Shown here piece by piece: positions 24,301 to 37,080 of a stretch of 64,000 bases of DNA. The notes beneath the pieces were generated by a model, which searched no databases, was not told where the DNA came from, and saw nothing but the letters and a program-made list of their open reading frames with translations. Origin of the DNA: Strongyloides papillosus (Eukaryota > Nematoda > Chromadorea > Rhabditida > Strongyloididae); the NCBI GenBank assembly GCA_005656395.1, contig SRSI01000078.1, positions 1,922,001 to 1,986,000 of the forward strand, given 5' to 3'. Position 1 is the stretch's first letter. Each line of letters begins with the position of its first letter. The position numbers and the translations under genes are program-made.

Positions 24301-25963
24301 CTTATAACATTTTCAATACCATTCTCTTCATATAACAATGATGGATCATTAAAAGTATCACGAATATTTAAATTTCTTTTTACCCACCCTTTACTATCAA
24401 CTGATCGTATAAAATCATTTATCATTGATAAAAGTAAAGGATTGAGAAGGATACCAACTTCATTAAAAATATTTGGATTGATTGTTATATCATAATTGCT
24501 CTCATAGCCATTATCTCTTAATTTTAAATTATACTTTATCATATTTTCTTCTCCCAATAATATAGGTAAAAATTCATTGTATGTAATAAATTGTATACCA
24601 CCTATAACTATTTTTTTACTTTCTTGATAAGTTTTTTCATCTTCCCAAGATGGATTTAGTTGTTTTAAGTTAGAAGCAATATAATTGTGATATTTTGCAA
24701 TTGTTGTTCTCAAGGCACTAGAGCCTGGAAAAATGTTGCCATCTTTTGTACCTGTTTTAAAGCAATTATGACTAATATTTGATGATTGACACCATTTTGA
24801 TGTTGTTCTATCAATTGACAATAACTCAAAATTTCTATCAAAGATAACAGTTTGTAATTTACCATTTACATGCAATCTTAGTTCCTTTTCATCATCTTCG
24901 TTATTACCATAAATAGAGCTTCCATCAATGAAACTTGTAACAAAATTAGCTTGTTCTCTTTGTCCTAACTTACAATCATTTGATGTCGTTGGAATAGAAC
25001 GTGTATGTGGGATACACGTTATTTTTCCCTTATATACAGGGTCATACAATGAAATTTCAAGCGGATTACATTCATTGTCAATTTTTTCGAAGTTAATAGA
25101 ACAACACTGTAATATAATATCTTCTCCAGAGGATGTCTTTATTATTGAGGCAATTGATGAAATGTCTGATGATATTAATTGAAACCAATAGGCGAATAAA
25201 TTAGTTATAGAAATATTTCGAGGATTTTGTTCATTAAATACATTAATTGATAATTCTCTTTCATTAGGTAATTCTAACTTTTTATATGAAACTCTTGGTA
25301 GCATAACGTTATCTTTATAATCAGGTGAAAGGATTCTTTGAAATGGTTGATTTACAGTACCTAACAATGGATATTTAACATTGTTACATTTACCTCCTAT
25401 CAAACGAAAAGATGCTGGAGGACATGGAATTTGTTGATTGCTTAAACAATTTTTTAACATTATATTTGTTATATTTTTATATGTTTCCATATTTTTTGAT
25501 TCTTTTGCCAATGCTGCGTTTAAATTAACAATATTCATAATAGAATTTTTTTGATGGTTTGTAGAAGTAATTTCTAAGAATTTAATTAGCGATTCTTTAA
25601 CTAATGAATCTTAAAAATTTATTTATAAAAAAAGAAATTATAGTTCTTACAATTTGGTACATTAGTAAACTTCTTTTCTTTCATATTATTTAACAAGGAA
25701 TTCTTTAAATTATTAGAAGACAATGTAATTACATTCTCATCAATTATAACATTATCTCGACGCTTATTTGTTACAGGTATATCACCATAATTTTCAAAAT
25801 GAGAACTCTCAACAATATTATAGTCAATTGCATTTTTTACCTTATAAATAGAATTTCCACATGGTACAAAACTTTTTCCACAAGGAATCTGTGAATATAT
25901 TATCATAAAAAATAGAATTGAAAGAATTAAAAAATTCCTCCAAATATATTTTTTTCCTTTCAT
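21314..25963 (-). CDS. tandem animal haem peroxidase with C-terminal VWC-like module, 1522 aa
   Basis: Exons 25963-25651, 25609-21563 and 21522-21314 (introns 41 and 40 nt) join in frame. A signal peptide (FLILSILFFMIIYSQIPCG) is followed by two peroxidase domains, about residues 160-740 and 870-1450. Domain 2 looks active: distal GQFLDHDLTHSP with D962-H963-D964, Arg in GDERNSHQPG, MREHNRI, proximal RFGHTLIRR with H1208, and the LRGRDHG signature. Domain 1 keeps the scaffold (CPPASFRLIGGKCNN, KQGRDHGIRGYRFYRQACG) but the distal region is WFQLISSDIS without the His, the catalytic-Arg segment reads GTKDGNIFPG, and the proximal segment (NPLLLSMINDFIR) lacks its His. The last ~65 residues hold a cysteine cluster (CVSCTCTKEGVMCRP), VWC-like as in peroxidasins. 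Such enzymes are secreted and can cross-link tyrosines in cuticle or matrix; that role is inferred. A 3' splice acceptor at the start codon is not evident. Confidence 0.9.
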
Positions 25964-28900
25964 TATTTAAAGGTCAAAAAATAGTAAAATAATAATACTT
26001 GAAGAAACAAAAATAAAAGACTGAAATGTAAATGATTATAAATAAAGGCGATTGATATTTGAAAAGTAAAGAATCTTTTAATGTTTGATAAAATTTTATG
26101 GAGAGTATGAATTTTTAAAGCATCCTTAAAATTAGAAGGAGTGAACGTTAACGATGATAAATCAGTAAAAGATTATAAATTCACCACCATATTAAGGTGT
26201 TAAATTATTATTCTTTTATAGATACTTTAATGTTCAGTTAACAATTTTTATACTTGTTATAAATATTCCATTGATAAGAGGAACATATTTTAAGTATAGA
26301 AATTATCTTTGATTCTATATAATATGATACATCCTGCTCAAATTAATGTTTAATTTTACTTTCCATGGTATACTATCATATGTTGATGGAATGGAAAATA
26401 ATAAATTTATATGTGAGTAATTGAAAAATTGTTAGTTAAGGAAATTAAATGTTAAAAATGATAATTGAGATGATAGAAGTAAATAATACTTTTAAAGTGG
26501 ATTTTTAACAATTCATAATGGGAAAATAAGAATTGTTTCAACATCTTTACAAAACCTGTATCAATTTTATGAAAATACTTTTAATTCCTTGTTATTATAA
26601 TTTTAGTAAAAAAATATAAGCAATTATTTTTATTTGTTTAGAAAGCAAAAAAAAACATATTATTTGAACTTTGAAGCTTCTTTTCTTAGTAATACTTCAC
26701 AATAGGAAAGAAAATATTCCTTTTATTTTTGTATAACAAAAAAAGAAGGATAATCTACACTTAAATTTGAATAATTTAATTAACTTATGTATATTTTTTG
26801 ATTACATTTGTTAAAGCGAAAATTAATTTTTTTAATTCGTTTGAAACTTGAAAAATTAAGAAAAAAAATTAATTTATGATTATTAAAATAATTAATCTTT
26901 ATTGTCATTGATTGTTTATTATTATCAAAGGAATATTTTATAATTTCTATACATTTTTATTCCTTCCTTTACTTATAAATATCATAAAATTACTAACTAA
27001 ATAATTTTAGTATTTAATTTCACTTATTCTTTTTTACATAATTGTCTTTCAATTCTATTTTACCAAAATATGTTTTAAATAAAGTATAACCAAAAGCTTG
27101 TCATCGAACTTATTAACATATTTCAGGCTATAAATATTAAGTGATATAATTTGTATAACATTTATTATTTTCCATTTGTTTTTTACTTTTTATTATTTGA
27201 CATATTAATATAAATAAAGTAAAATTTTAGTTTGAATAATTAACTCTTACATATCAATAACTTACAATTTTAAAAATAATAATTATATTTTGATGACTGA
27301 AAATGTATAAAAAAATAAAGCTTACTATAGTAAAAATATGACACTTCTTAATAAAAATCTCCCCGTCAAATTCACATATTAAATATTCTTTTTTGGTTAA
27401 AAAAATAATTAATAAAATTGTTTCAGATATTTTTATTTTTTTATACTTCATTTATACTATCTATATTTATAATTATAGAGAAAATTTTAATTTCTTACCT
27501 TTAGACATAATCTGTTACAGAGAGAAATTTGTTCTATAGTACTATTATCTTTACATGTAAAGGAAAGTGACAATATTTTCATCACAATGTACACGTAATT
27601 TTCTTTATTTTTATTACTTTATACGTAGAAAAAAATATATCTTTGTTCTTATATTTATCATTCTTAAGAAACAATATATTTAATTGTATTTTAACAATTG
27701 AACTATGATATTTATTGTTCCAAAAACTATGCTTTCTTAAACTTTTAGTTTTATCAGTATTTTAAATGTATTGTTATATTAAAATATCACAAAAACATCT
27801 TAAATATTGTATCTATTCATAACATAATTTTGAAATTAAAATTAAGAAGAAGAACTAGAAAAAATCTTTCGTAATATTTTTATTTTTTTAAATATTAAAA
27901 TTTATTTTGTGAGTAGTATACTAGAAATTAATTTTATTTTTATATCTTCAAAAAATTATATATTAAAATGTAATAAATTATTTGTAAGTAAAATTGGAAA
28001 TATTAAATTTATGTTTCATAAAAAAATATTTGAATGCATATAGTGAATATTATTGAAAAAAAGGTATTTAAAAATATGATTATTAAAATTTTTAGAAATA
28101 AAATTTATTTATCTATCAAAGAACCACAATTTTACACATATAACTTATTTTTAATGAAAATTAAAAGTGACAGGTATAATATAAAACTATTAATATTATA
28201 TTTAAAATTTATTCTATAGCAATGTACTTTTAATTATTATAAATTTTCCCCTTACAATCATTGGAGATGTGATCTATTAAAATTAAAGTTGATAAATAAA
28301 ATATTTTTCTAAGAGTAATTAAATATAATATTTTCATGTATTCTAAAAAAGTAATTAAATGAAAATTAATTAAATTTTCTAAATGGTTTTATACTTCTTT
28401 CACATATATAATTTAAAAAAACCACATATTAGAAATTTTTATTTTATGTTTTTGAAAAATCGTAACATAAATGTAGAATTGTAGGAATTATTTTATTATG
28501 AATAATTTAAGCCACTTTTTTTGTCTTTTTTTTAACTCTTGTTAAAAACATTTATTTTAATAATAAATTTTACAGCTTTTAAAATGTCGTAACTTATTTT
28601 TTATTCTCTCTTAAAGATCTTCTTTAAAGAAAGTTAAAGAAAAATTTATTTACTCTCTTTTATTCCATCAAAAATATTTCTTTTATATTTTATACTCCTA
28701 TACAACAATATTATTTTAAACTTTTATTTTATATTATACATATATAAATAAACTATTTTTCTTTTGCCACTGCTTTAATTAATAGTGACTTTTGAACAAA
28801 TTACCTCTTATAAATTGCAATGGTCTTGGGGATAAAAAAAATTTTATTTTGAAGTAAAGTTGGTCAACTAATATATATACATAAGTAATGTATATGTGTA

Positions 28901-30070
28901 TTTTAGTTCAAAAAATGCTCAAAAATATCAGGTTTTTTTATGGGAATTAGACCACTTTTTACTGGTAAATTAAATATATTTTTACTAAAGTGTTTTAAAA
29001 CAATAAATTAGTTTATATCTTTTGTGTTTAAACAATTTAAATACTTCAATATGACGAATATATATCAAAGATATTTATGCATATATACATGCATATATTT
29101 GTAAATAAAGTCTATCAGTAATAAGGTTTTGTTGTTAAAAGATATAATAATGAAAAGGATGAGAATGGTAAGTATGTAGAAGAGGAATGATTTAATAATT
29201 CAATGTATTCTTTAGATTTTTAAACAAACAAACATATGATATAATGCTTGATTTAAAAAAGAAAACTTAAATGTTTTTCTCTCTCGCATTAAACATATAT
29301 ATTTTATTATCGTACATCTCTCTATAAAAATTTCTTTTATATGTATATAACTGCTCCAAACCATTTATCGCATCTTTTTTTCATCACTAATTGTCCCGTT
29401 AAATTAAACTTTATTCTCTTTTTATCATCATATCAATGTTTCTTTTTTTTCTTTCTTTATTAAAACAAAAAGATAACATGGTGAAGACATTTAATAAATG
29501 AAAGAATGTAATTACTATTATCTAATTTGTTAATATCTTACAAAAAAAATTGTTTGATTATCATTTAACAATCTCTTTTAATCTAGTTATCTCTCCAATT
29601 GTTCATAAATATTCCAAAAAATAATTTTTGTTAGACTGTGAATTAAAAATAAATCAATTCCTTTTTACAATCTTACACTATATTAACAAAAAATTTTATT
29701 ACTAATTTATAATAATTTAAATTTGTCTTCAAATATTATAGTTTGTATGTATGTTGAATTTTTACATACATTTTATGTTTAAATTTGGAATGAGTTTTTA
29801 TTTCTCTCTATACCTTGAATAGTTTTGTAATTTAATAAAACATCACCATTAAAATTTGTACTTAAAATTGTATTTCTTTTTTATGTAAATTTTTGGTGTT
29901 TTGACATATTTTACCAATCAACATAAATGCATACTTTTATTTTAGTCGTTATCAAATATATACTATTCTTTTACTAATAATATTATTATACAATCTTTTA
30001 TGTTAACATTATTTTTTAGATTCTTCGCCTTAAATATATTTAAATATATACATATTTTTTAATATTTTAA
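25964..30070. other. long intergenic region
   Basis: About 4.1 kb between divergent genes (peroxidase on minus, ANKRD13 on plus). ORFs of about 60-65 codons occur (for example 27254-27451 on minus, 28034-28219 on plus) but are Ile/Lys/Phe-rich translations of A/T DNA, not genes. No tRNA, known microRNA seed or repeat array was recognised. Confidence 0.45.
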
Positions 30071-30072
30071 AG

Positions 30073-33029
30073 ATGTCATTAAATCAAGAACAGTACCCAT
30101 TACACAAGGCAGCATTTTTAAATAACACTGAAATGGTCCTTCAGCTTATTGAAAACGGAATTGATATATACGAAAAAGATATTCATGGAAATACTGCTTT
30201 ACACATTTCAACAATGTTAGGACATCGTGGTAAGTTTTATACAAAAAAGACGTGACAAAATTACCATGTTGATGGAAAACACTTACAAAAAGTCCTTTCA
30301 ACAAAAGTTCGTTTTTTCACGAATTTCTATAATCACTGCAATTTTTTTGTACTATTATATTTTTAATCTAAAACAAACTGATGATAAAAAATTTTATACG
30401 GTTGCAAAATATATTGAAACAAAAAAGTTCTTAAAGTAAACTTATTAAATAAATAAAAAAAAAGGTTATTGATTTTAAATGTTAAGTTTGTTATCTCATT
30501 TTTTTTTATAAAAACACAAAGAAATGTAATTAGGTATGTTATAACAATTTATGATTTGAAACATTTCTTTATGTATATATGATTATTTATATCAATTTAA
30601 TATTTATCGTTAATCGCTTTCTAATATCTTCTTAGAATTTTTAAATTGAAATGTTTCATATACTTATTATTCAATGTTGATTTTCAACTTGTTCTATATT
30701 TCCATTATCATAAAACTTCATTCAAAACTATTTTTTACTAATTAAAAATATAAGGTCAAGCGGGTATAATAACTACTTAATGCTAATAATTTTTTTCTAC
30801 ATGAATTTATTATGTTTCCAATAATACTTTTATATTCTTTAACTTATACATTACTAATATTATTTTAATCTCCTAATCTAACTAATTCCCACTTATATTT
30901 TTGTACCCTTTTTCATAACTATTATAGTGATAACAATCTTTAAAAATAGCAAGTATAATTCTTCTGTTTTTATTTTACATAATAACATTACAAAAATATA
31001 ATTGTTCTTCGTTTTTTTATTTCAAAAACAAATTCAATATTTTTGCGCAATAAATTTTAAAATGTTGTTTATTTTTGCATTGAATTTAGCAAAAAAAAAG
31101 GCTCTTTACTATCTTCAGTCAGTTTACTTTTTATTTAAATGTTAATTTAGATTAGTATTTTGATTTATTAAGCCACTAAAAATTTATATTTAATTATTTG
31201 TTGTAAAAATGTTCTTCTAATGAAAATTTGTTGGAAATATATGCTTTCTGATATTTTTTTTAACAACAAAGTTTGACATTTCCGGGATTTTCAGTAGAGT
31301 TGTAATTTGTGATTTAACTAAACTACAAATATTCTTTTTGGTCAGTAATCTTTTCTAATATTTTATTGAAATGATGTGTATATAAAAATATTTACAGTAC
31401 ACTTTATGTTGGCATGAAGTAACCGTTCTATGATATTACAAGTACTTTATTAATATACCGAAATTACAATAAAAGTAGTAGAATATATAAATAAATTAAT
31501 GGGAAAAATAAAATTAGTTACATGCAAGTCTTCGTAAAGTTATTAAAATTAAAAGTTTTCCAATAAAAATTGAATGTTACAAATTTAAAAATTTTTACAA
31601 TGAGAAAGTTCTTTAAAAATGGTAAAGTTTCATCGTAAGTGATATTGCTCTCGAATTAATTTGCTTATCAATAAAACATATTCAAGTTTGCCCTTTAAAT
31701 GATCATGAAATGAATAAAAAAATTTTGTTTATACATTTTAGTTTATACCTCTTTTCAGAAACAATATCAATATTATTATTACATAATTCTCCTGTTAAAG
31801 TGAAAAATAGTGAAGGATGGAATTGTCTACAGGAAGCAATTAGTTATGGAGATAGACAAATAAGTATGTTTTTACTTATATTATACATAAATTCTCTTTA
31901 TTTTCTTAATTGAAGTTACATCGATGCTAAAAAAATTAAAAGAACAAAGTAATGAAAAGATGACAAAGAATAAGCCAAAATTAAAGAATATTCTAACGAC
32001 AATTGATGATTTTTACATGGAATTTAAATGGAATTTTCATAGTTGGATTCCTTTTGTATCTAAAGTATTACCATCAGATACATGTAAAGTTTTTAAAAAA
32101 GGCTCATGTATGAGATTAGATACCACATTGGTTGACTTTAATGATAGAAGTTGGGAGAGAGGCGATATCTCATTTATTTTCAATCCATGCGCAGATAAAG
32201 TTGAGAATGAATTAATAATTCTTGATAATAAATCAAAAGTTTTTCAAAGAATGAGGAGAATTGAATCTGATCTCGAGTTGGATGAAGAAATTGATATTTT
32301 GATGTCTTCAGATATTGTAAGTGCACAAGCATCCTCAAAGCCAGTAACATTTGTCCGGGAAACTTCCGGCTGGATATTCAAACAAGAAAAATCTGTATGT
32401 TTGTTTTATCTTATGAACTAATGTTAATAATCTGCTCTTTTTTTCAGCGTATGATAGGAGATTATGATTGTGATTTTTATTCAGTTGAAGGGTTAACGTT
32501 AGTAACACGTAAAAGAAGAGAGCATTTATCACAGGAGGATATTAAAAACAATAAAGCATTCTTTAGACAAATGACATCAGGAAACACCAATTCAATAGAA
32601 AGTGATATAAGAATCCTTCAACATAGAAAAAGTCTTCCACCGCCAGGAAGAACATCAACAACTTGGGAAGAATATATTGGTGCGGCATCAGGAAATCCCC
32701 CACCACTTGGAAGGTGTCAAGTTCTAAAAGAACATTCAAAAAATCTTAAAGCATCGGTCGGAATGAGTCAAAATTTTCCATTATCATTAGAAACTTTAAT
32801 CCAAATATTAGAACAAGTCTCAAGTGTAAGGCATTTTGATAAGCTAAAAAGATTTTGCGAAGTAAAACTTCCACCTGGTTTTCCAATATTTATCGAAATG
32901 CCATTGTTGCCAACAATCTCCGCAAATATATCTTTTAAAAATTTTGAATTTCGTGATGACATAGCAATTAATATGTTTTGTATCCCAAAAAGTTATCGTG
33001 AAGATCCTACAAGATTTCCAGATTTATAA
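30073..33029 (+). CDS. ANKRD13-family ankyrin-repeat protein (ANKRD13C-like), 440 aa
   Basis: Exons 30073-30229, 31759-31863, 31916-32394 and 32448-33029 join in frame; intron 1 is 1529 nt, the others 52 and 53 nt. N-terminal ankyrin repeats (YPLHKAAFLNNTEMVLQLI, GNTALHISTMLGH, NSPVKVKNSEGWNCLQEAIS) lead through YGDRQ to the long C-terminal ANKRD13 domain: VLPSDTCKVFKKGS, RLDTTLVDF, RGDISFIFNPC, EIDILMSSDI, TRKRREHLSQEDIKNNKA, TWEEYIGAASGNPPPLG, LPPGFPIFIEMPLLPTISA, ending DPTRFPDL. It stops right after this domain and has no ubiquitin-interacting motifs, which fits ANKRD13C (an ER-associated chaperone for some GPCRs) better than ANKRD13A/B/D. The ATG directly follows TTTTAAAG, a splice acceptor, so trans-splicing is likely. 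AATAAA lies near 33177. Convergent with SEC24. Confidence 0.92.
30230..31758 (+). other. unusually long first intron of the ANKRD13-like gene
   Basis: 1529 nt, GT..AG, against 40-66 nt for most introns in the window. No exon seems missing: the ankyrin repeat reads straight across it (LGHR/ETISILLLHN). No gene on either strand inside was supported; a 70-codon ORF at 30227-30439 is low-complexity read-through. Confidence 0.7.
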
Positions 33030-33440
33030 TAATTAGTCATTACCTTGTTGTGTATTAATAGCCCTATTATATTTTTTCCATACTTAATCGCTAATTCATT
33101 TAAATTTTTATAAAAAAGATAGAGACATTGTTGTTATTTATCATATATGATGGAATTTATATTATAATTATTGTAAATAAAATGTTAAAAATTTGTATAA
33201 ATAACAATTACAAATTTTAAAAATGCTTTTGATTAAAATAATGATTAAATAAATAAATTATATAGATATTTGTTGAATATATGAAAATCATAATAAAGTA
33301 TGTATTAATTTTAAAATTGAATTTATATAAATTGTTTGAAAACAGGTAAAATTCTACTATTCCAACATAACAATTTTTTACTCACTACTTTTTTTTTCAA
33401 TTTCCTTCTCATTTAAGATGTTATATATGATAGAATTAAA
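33030..33440. other. convergent 3' intergenic spacer
   Basis: About 410 bp between the stop codons of the ANKRD13-like gene and SEC24. Both 3'UTRs and poly(A) sites should lie here; several AATAAA-like hexamers are present. Confidence 0.5.
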
Positions 33441-36400
33441 TTATGAAAGAATAGAACGAATTTCGCGATGGAGAGTACATAATGAATCAACATATGAACC
33501 ACCTTGACCTGCATAACGATCTTCAATTAAAAATCTCTTCATCCATGCTTCAAGAGGATCCGATTGGCGGATAATTGTAATTTTAGTATGGCGGAGAATT
33601 TCATTTGTAATAATTTTTGCTACCTTACGAAGACCACGAGAATGAGAATTGTCACGTTCAGGAATGGAATGCTTAAATTAAAAAATCGTCAATAATATAT
33701 TTTTAAATATAATAAAACTTACAGTTTCTGTGTCAACCTGTTGAAGACTTTGAACGTTAAATATAGCTTGAATCCACTCATTAGAAATTTGTTGTCCAAT
33801 CCATAAGAATATATTAACACCATTTTCAATTAAATATGCCTCAGTTGACTTAAAATATTCATATGATGCTCTAATCTCCCCAGGCATAAAGAATTCATCG
33901 TGTTCATTTTCAACAACAACTCCAGAAACTGGGATAATCTTCGGATACAAAATTCTAATAATATCCTCAGTTCTCATACCAGGAATTAACTGCATAAGCC
34001 ACGCTCTATTATCAACTGTCAATTCAGCACCTCCAGTTAACCCATCATTTTTAATGATACTACCTAAATATAATGGTAAAAGTCTAAGACATTCAGGTAA
34101 GATAAGTTGGCCAAGTGGTGGGTTATCAGAACATTTCTCACGATATGTTGCTAAAACATGTGCACACATATTAATAATTTGTTCCTTCATATCTTTTGGT
34201 ATTTTATCTCTAACAATACGTTCAGCATTTTTGTAAAGGTATGCGACAAAAGTATCAGCTTCAATAGCTTTGTAAATAGTTGAAAAATCATTTGTTGTTG
34301 AGAGAGATAAATTATGAATACGAAGTCTTCTTTGACCTGAACAACTTGTATATAATGTTGCTGCTTGTACATAACATGGTTCATTTGGTGGAAGTTTGTC
34401 ATCATACTTTATTTCAGTCATAACTTGTTTACATGAATCAATACCACCAAATTCCATATCACTTGAATTTTGCATTAAGAAATGTCCATAGAAATTTGTA
34501 GCACGAAGACCTGTTGACGTTCTTATTCTCATTATAGCATCAAAAGCTGTCTCACGACTAACAGCATTCCCTAAATCTATTAAAAAGTTTTCACTATCTT
34601 TTGATGCATCAAAGTATTGATATTTATATAAATGTCCTCCTGATATTGATACTAACGGTGATAATGAAGCAACATCAATAAAAGCATTTGGGAAAAGGAA
34701 TAAATCTACACATACACCATTCTTAGTACAATCTTCACCTAATTTTGTATAAAAATCTCCATTAGGACTTAATACGGTCTTTTCTTTTTCACCACCTAAA
34801 ACTTTTCTATCCTCACGGTTAACCAACTTTCCTGGTGCCTCAAGTGTTGGGAGTGATGTATGGAAGATAAATAATTTCCCACTTCTGTCAGATGATTTCA
34901 AAGCATCCAAACCAGCTTGCACAACAGGCCCTAAACATGTATCAGTAATTTTAGTGTTACCAAAAAGTCTTGGTATCTCATCAAGAACCTTTTGAATACT
35001 CTCCTCAGCTTCTGAAGCATCAACCAAAAATCCATCAACAAATGGTACAAAAACATCTTCAAGATCACTAACTATAGTCATTTCAGGTTTCTTTGCTTTA
35101 GATGATAAATTATAAAAATGCAGTGTATGATCATATGTAACAAATCCTACACGAAGTGTTGATTTCTCTTGATATGTCTCTTTTGGTAACTTTGAAAAAA
35201 GATTTTTCAAATTTGAACAAAATGTTCTAACAAGACCACTTTTAATTGCATTATATGAAACATCTAACATGAATATAAAGGCAGGTTCTTTTGGTAACAC
35301 TTTATTTTTGCAGTAGGCGGTTGTTGCAACAAATTCATATGAACCGAGACAAAACTCGGGACGATGTGAGATATCGGTCCTTCTTCCTGTATGATCAAGG
35401 TGAGCAAAATATTCATCAACAACTGGAGTTGATGCATCACAAAATGGGCATTTAAATTTCCTGCCACCATCAATAAATTGCATAAATGGACACATGTATG
35501 CTTTACATCTTTGACATCTAACTGGACCAAGTTCACCAAGATTTACAATTGGTGGTGTATATTCATTTGGCATTGTCTTAGCAAATGGTGTGCATGATAT
35601 AACAAATGGTATATGTGAAACCTTCAACATATCATTTGTTAATGGAACAGAATAAAGTGATGAACGTAAGAAACGTGGATTTGAATTACCTTGATCTTGT
35701 GCAATATAATCTGTCGTTACAAGTGGTGGCAATTCAGCTGTTGGATATCCTGTTGGGAATGGCCCTGTTTTAGCAATCCTATCATCTTCACGGACCTGTA
35801 CATGACTTGGCATTTGTTCTGGATCAAGTCTTTGTTGTTTTTGTTGCATTGAATCCATCATACCTGGTGGACCTAGCATTCCTGGTGGTCCAAGCGGTGG
35901 TTGTCCTGGTATTCCCATTGGTGGTTGTCCTGGTATTCCCATTGGTGGTTGTCCTGGTATTCCCATTGGTGGTTGTCCGGGTATTCCCATTGGTGGTTGT
36001 CCGGGTATTCCCATTGATGGTTGCCCGGGTATTCCCATTGGTGGTCCTCCTGGAGTCCCTATTTGTTGACCTCCTGGAATTCCTGGTTGTGGTGGTCCTG
36101 GTATTCTCATTTGCTGTTGTTGTCCTCCTTGCATTACCGGTTGTGGAGCACCTGGTAGCGTAAATGACTGTTGTCCTGATATTCCTTGATTAATGGATGA
36201 TGGCGGACCAGTTGATCCGTGTTGTCCTGGATTGCCTGGTTGAATCGAAGATGGTGGTCCAGATACTTGATTTTGCCCTCCCATAAATGGCATCATTGGA
36301 GGCATTCCTGGTGGTCCCATTTGTTGTTGATTTGGCATGCCTGGTGGTTTTTCACTAATTTGTCCATCCATTCCCATTTTTTGTAATCCATCAAATGTTT

Positions 36401-37080
36401 GTTGTCCACCTAAGATTAATTATTAAATGTCAATCATTGAGAAACTTACCTTGTGGAAGTACATTTGGAATACTCGTTGGTGGTTGATTTGATCTAGGAA
36501 CTTGTTGTTGACCACCTGGTGGTAACATTGTCATACCCCCCATCTTAGGTTGTAAGGGAAATACTGGTTTAGCATTACTTGGAGGATTTTGTGTCAAAAT
36601 TGGTGGTCCATTATTTAGATCATGTTGCATTTGACTATTAAAATTTTGAAATCCCTGAGCAGTTGGTGGCTGGTTACCTAGAAAAGATGACTTTTGTTCG
36701 TTCGACTCCATACTATTTCCGACTGGTGGTGGACCTCCAAAGGACATCTGTGGAGGATTTTGGAATGATGGATTAAATGGAGCCATTCCTTGAAATGATT
36801 GTAGAGGCTTATTAAGTTGTGATCCAGCTATTTGTTTGCTATTGAATTCTTGTTGACTATTTGAAAAAGGTACATTCTGGCTATATTGATTTGTTTGTGG
36901 AGGACATGACATCGTAGTTGTTTGTTGTGTTTGGCCCTGCAAACTCATTTGCCCAAATGAAGCAGGTAAATTTTGTTGATGATTATTATCTCCTTGACAC
37001 ATCTGTGACACTGGACCATTATTTTGAGACGATGGTAAATTCATCCCAGGATTCGGATATTGTCCTTGGAATTGGTTCAT
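33441..37080 (-). CDS. SEC24 COPII coat subunit (SEC24C/D type), 1182 aa
   Basis: Exons 37080-36450, 36409-33723 and 33671-33441 (introns 40 and 51 nt) join in frame. SEC24 pairs with SEC23 in the inner COPII coat and binds cargo at ER exit sites. Order: a ~440-residue Pro/Gly/Gln-rich N-terminus with six 8-residue MGIPGQP[PS] repeats, then the zinc finger CQRCKAYMCPF..CPFC (C509, C512, C531, C534), the trunk starting near FIFMLDVSYNAIKSG, beta-barrel and helical parts (YREKCSDNPPLGQLILPECL), and a gelsolin-like C-terminus with VNIFLWIGQ. MCPFMQFIDGGRKF is typical of the C/D branch. The third exon supplies the end (RSILS). The start ATG lies 39 nt downstream of a TTTTAG acceptor; the frame is open back to that acceptor, so a spliced-leader-proximal start is assumed. 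Confidence 0.95.
35896..36038 (-). repeat. 24-nt tandem repeat (six units) inside SEC24
   Basis: Six near-identical 24-nt units encode MGIPGQP plus P or S. Units differ by a few silent changes (CCTGGT versus CCGGGT) and one P-to-S change. They sit in the disordered N-terminus, so unit number probably varies by slippage. Confidence 0.9.

Noticed and set aside
27254..28219. ORFs of 61-65 codons on both strands in the 26-30 kb gap
   Set aside because: Ile/Lys/Phe/Asn-rich translations of A/T DNA, with no domain, signal or splice context.
35807..36163. 118-codon plus-strand ORF over the SEC24 N-terminus
   Set aside because: Antisense shadow of the Gly/Pro/Gln repeat.
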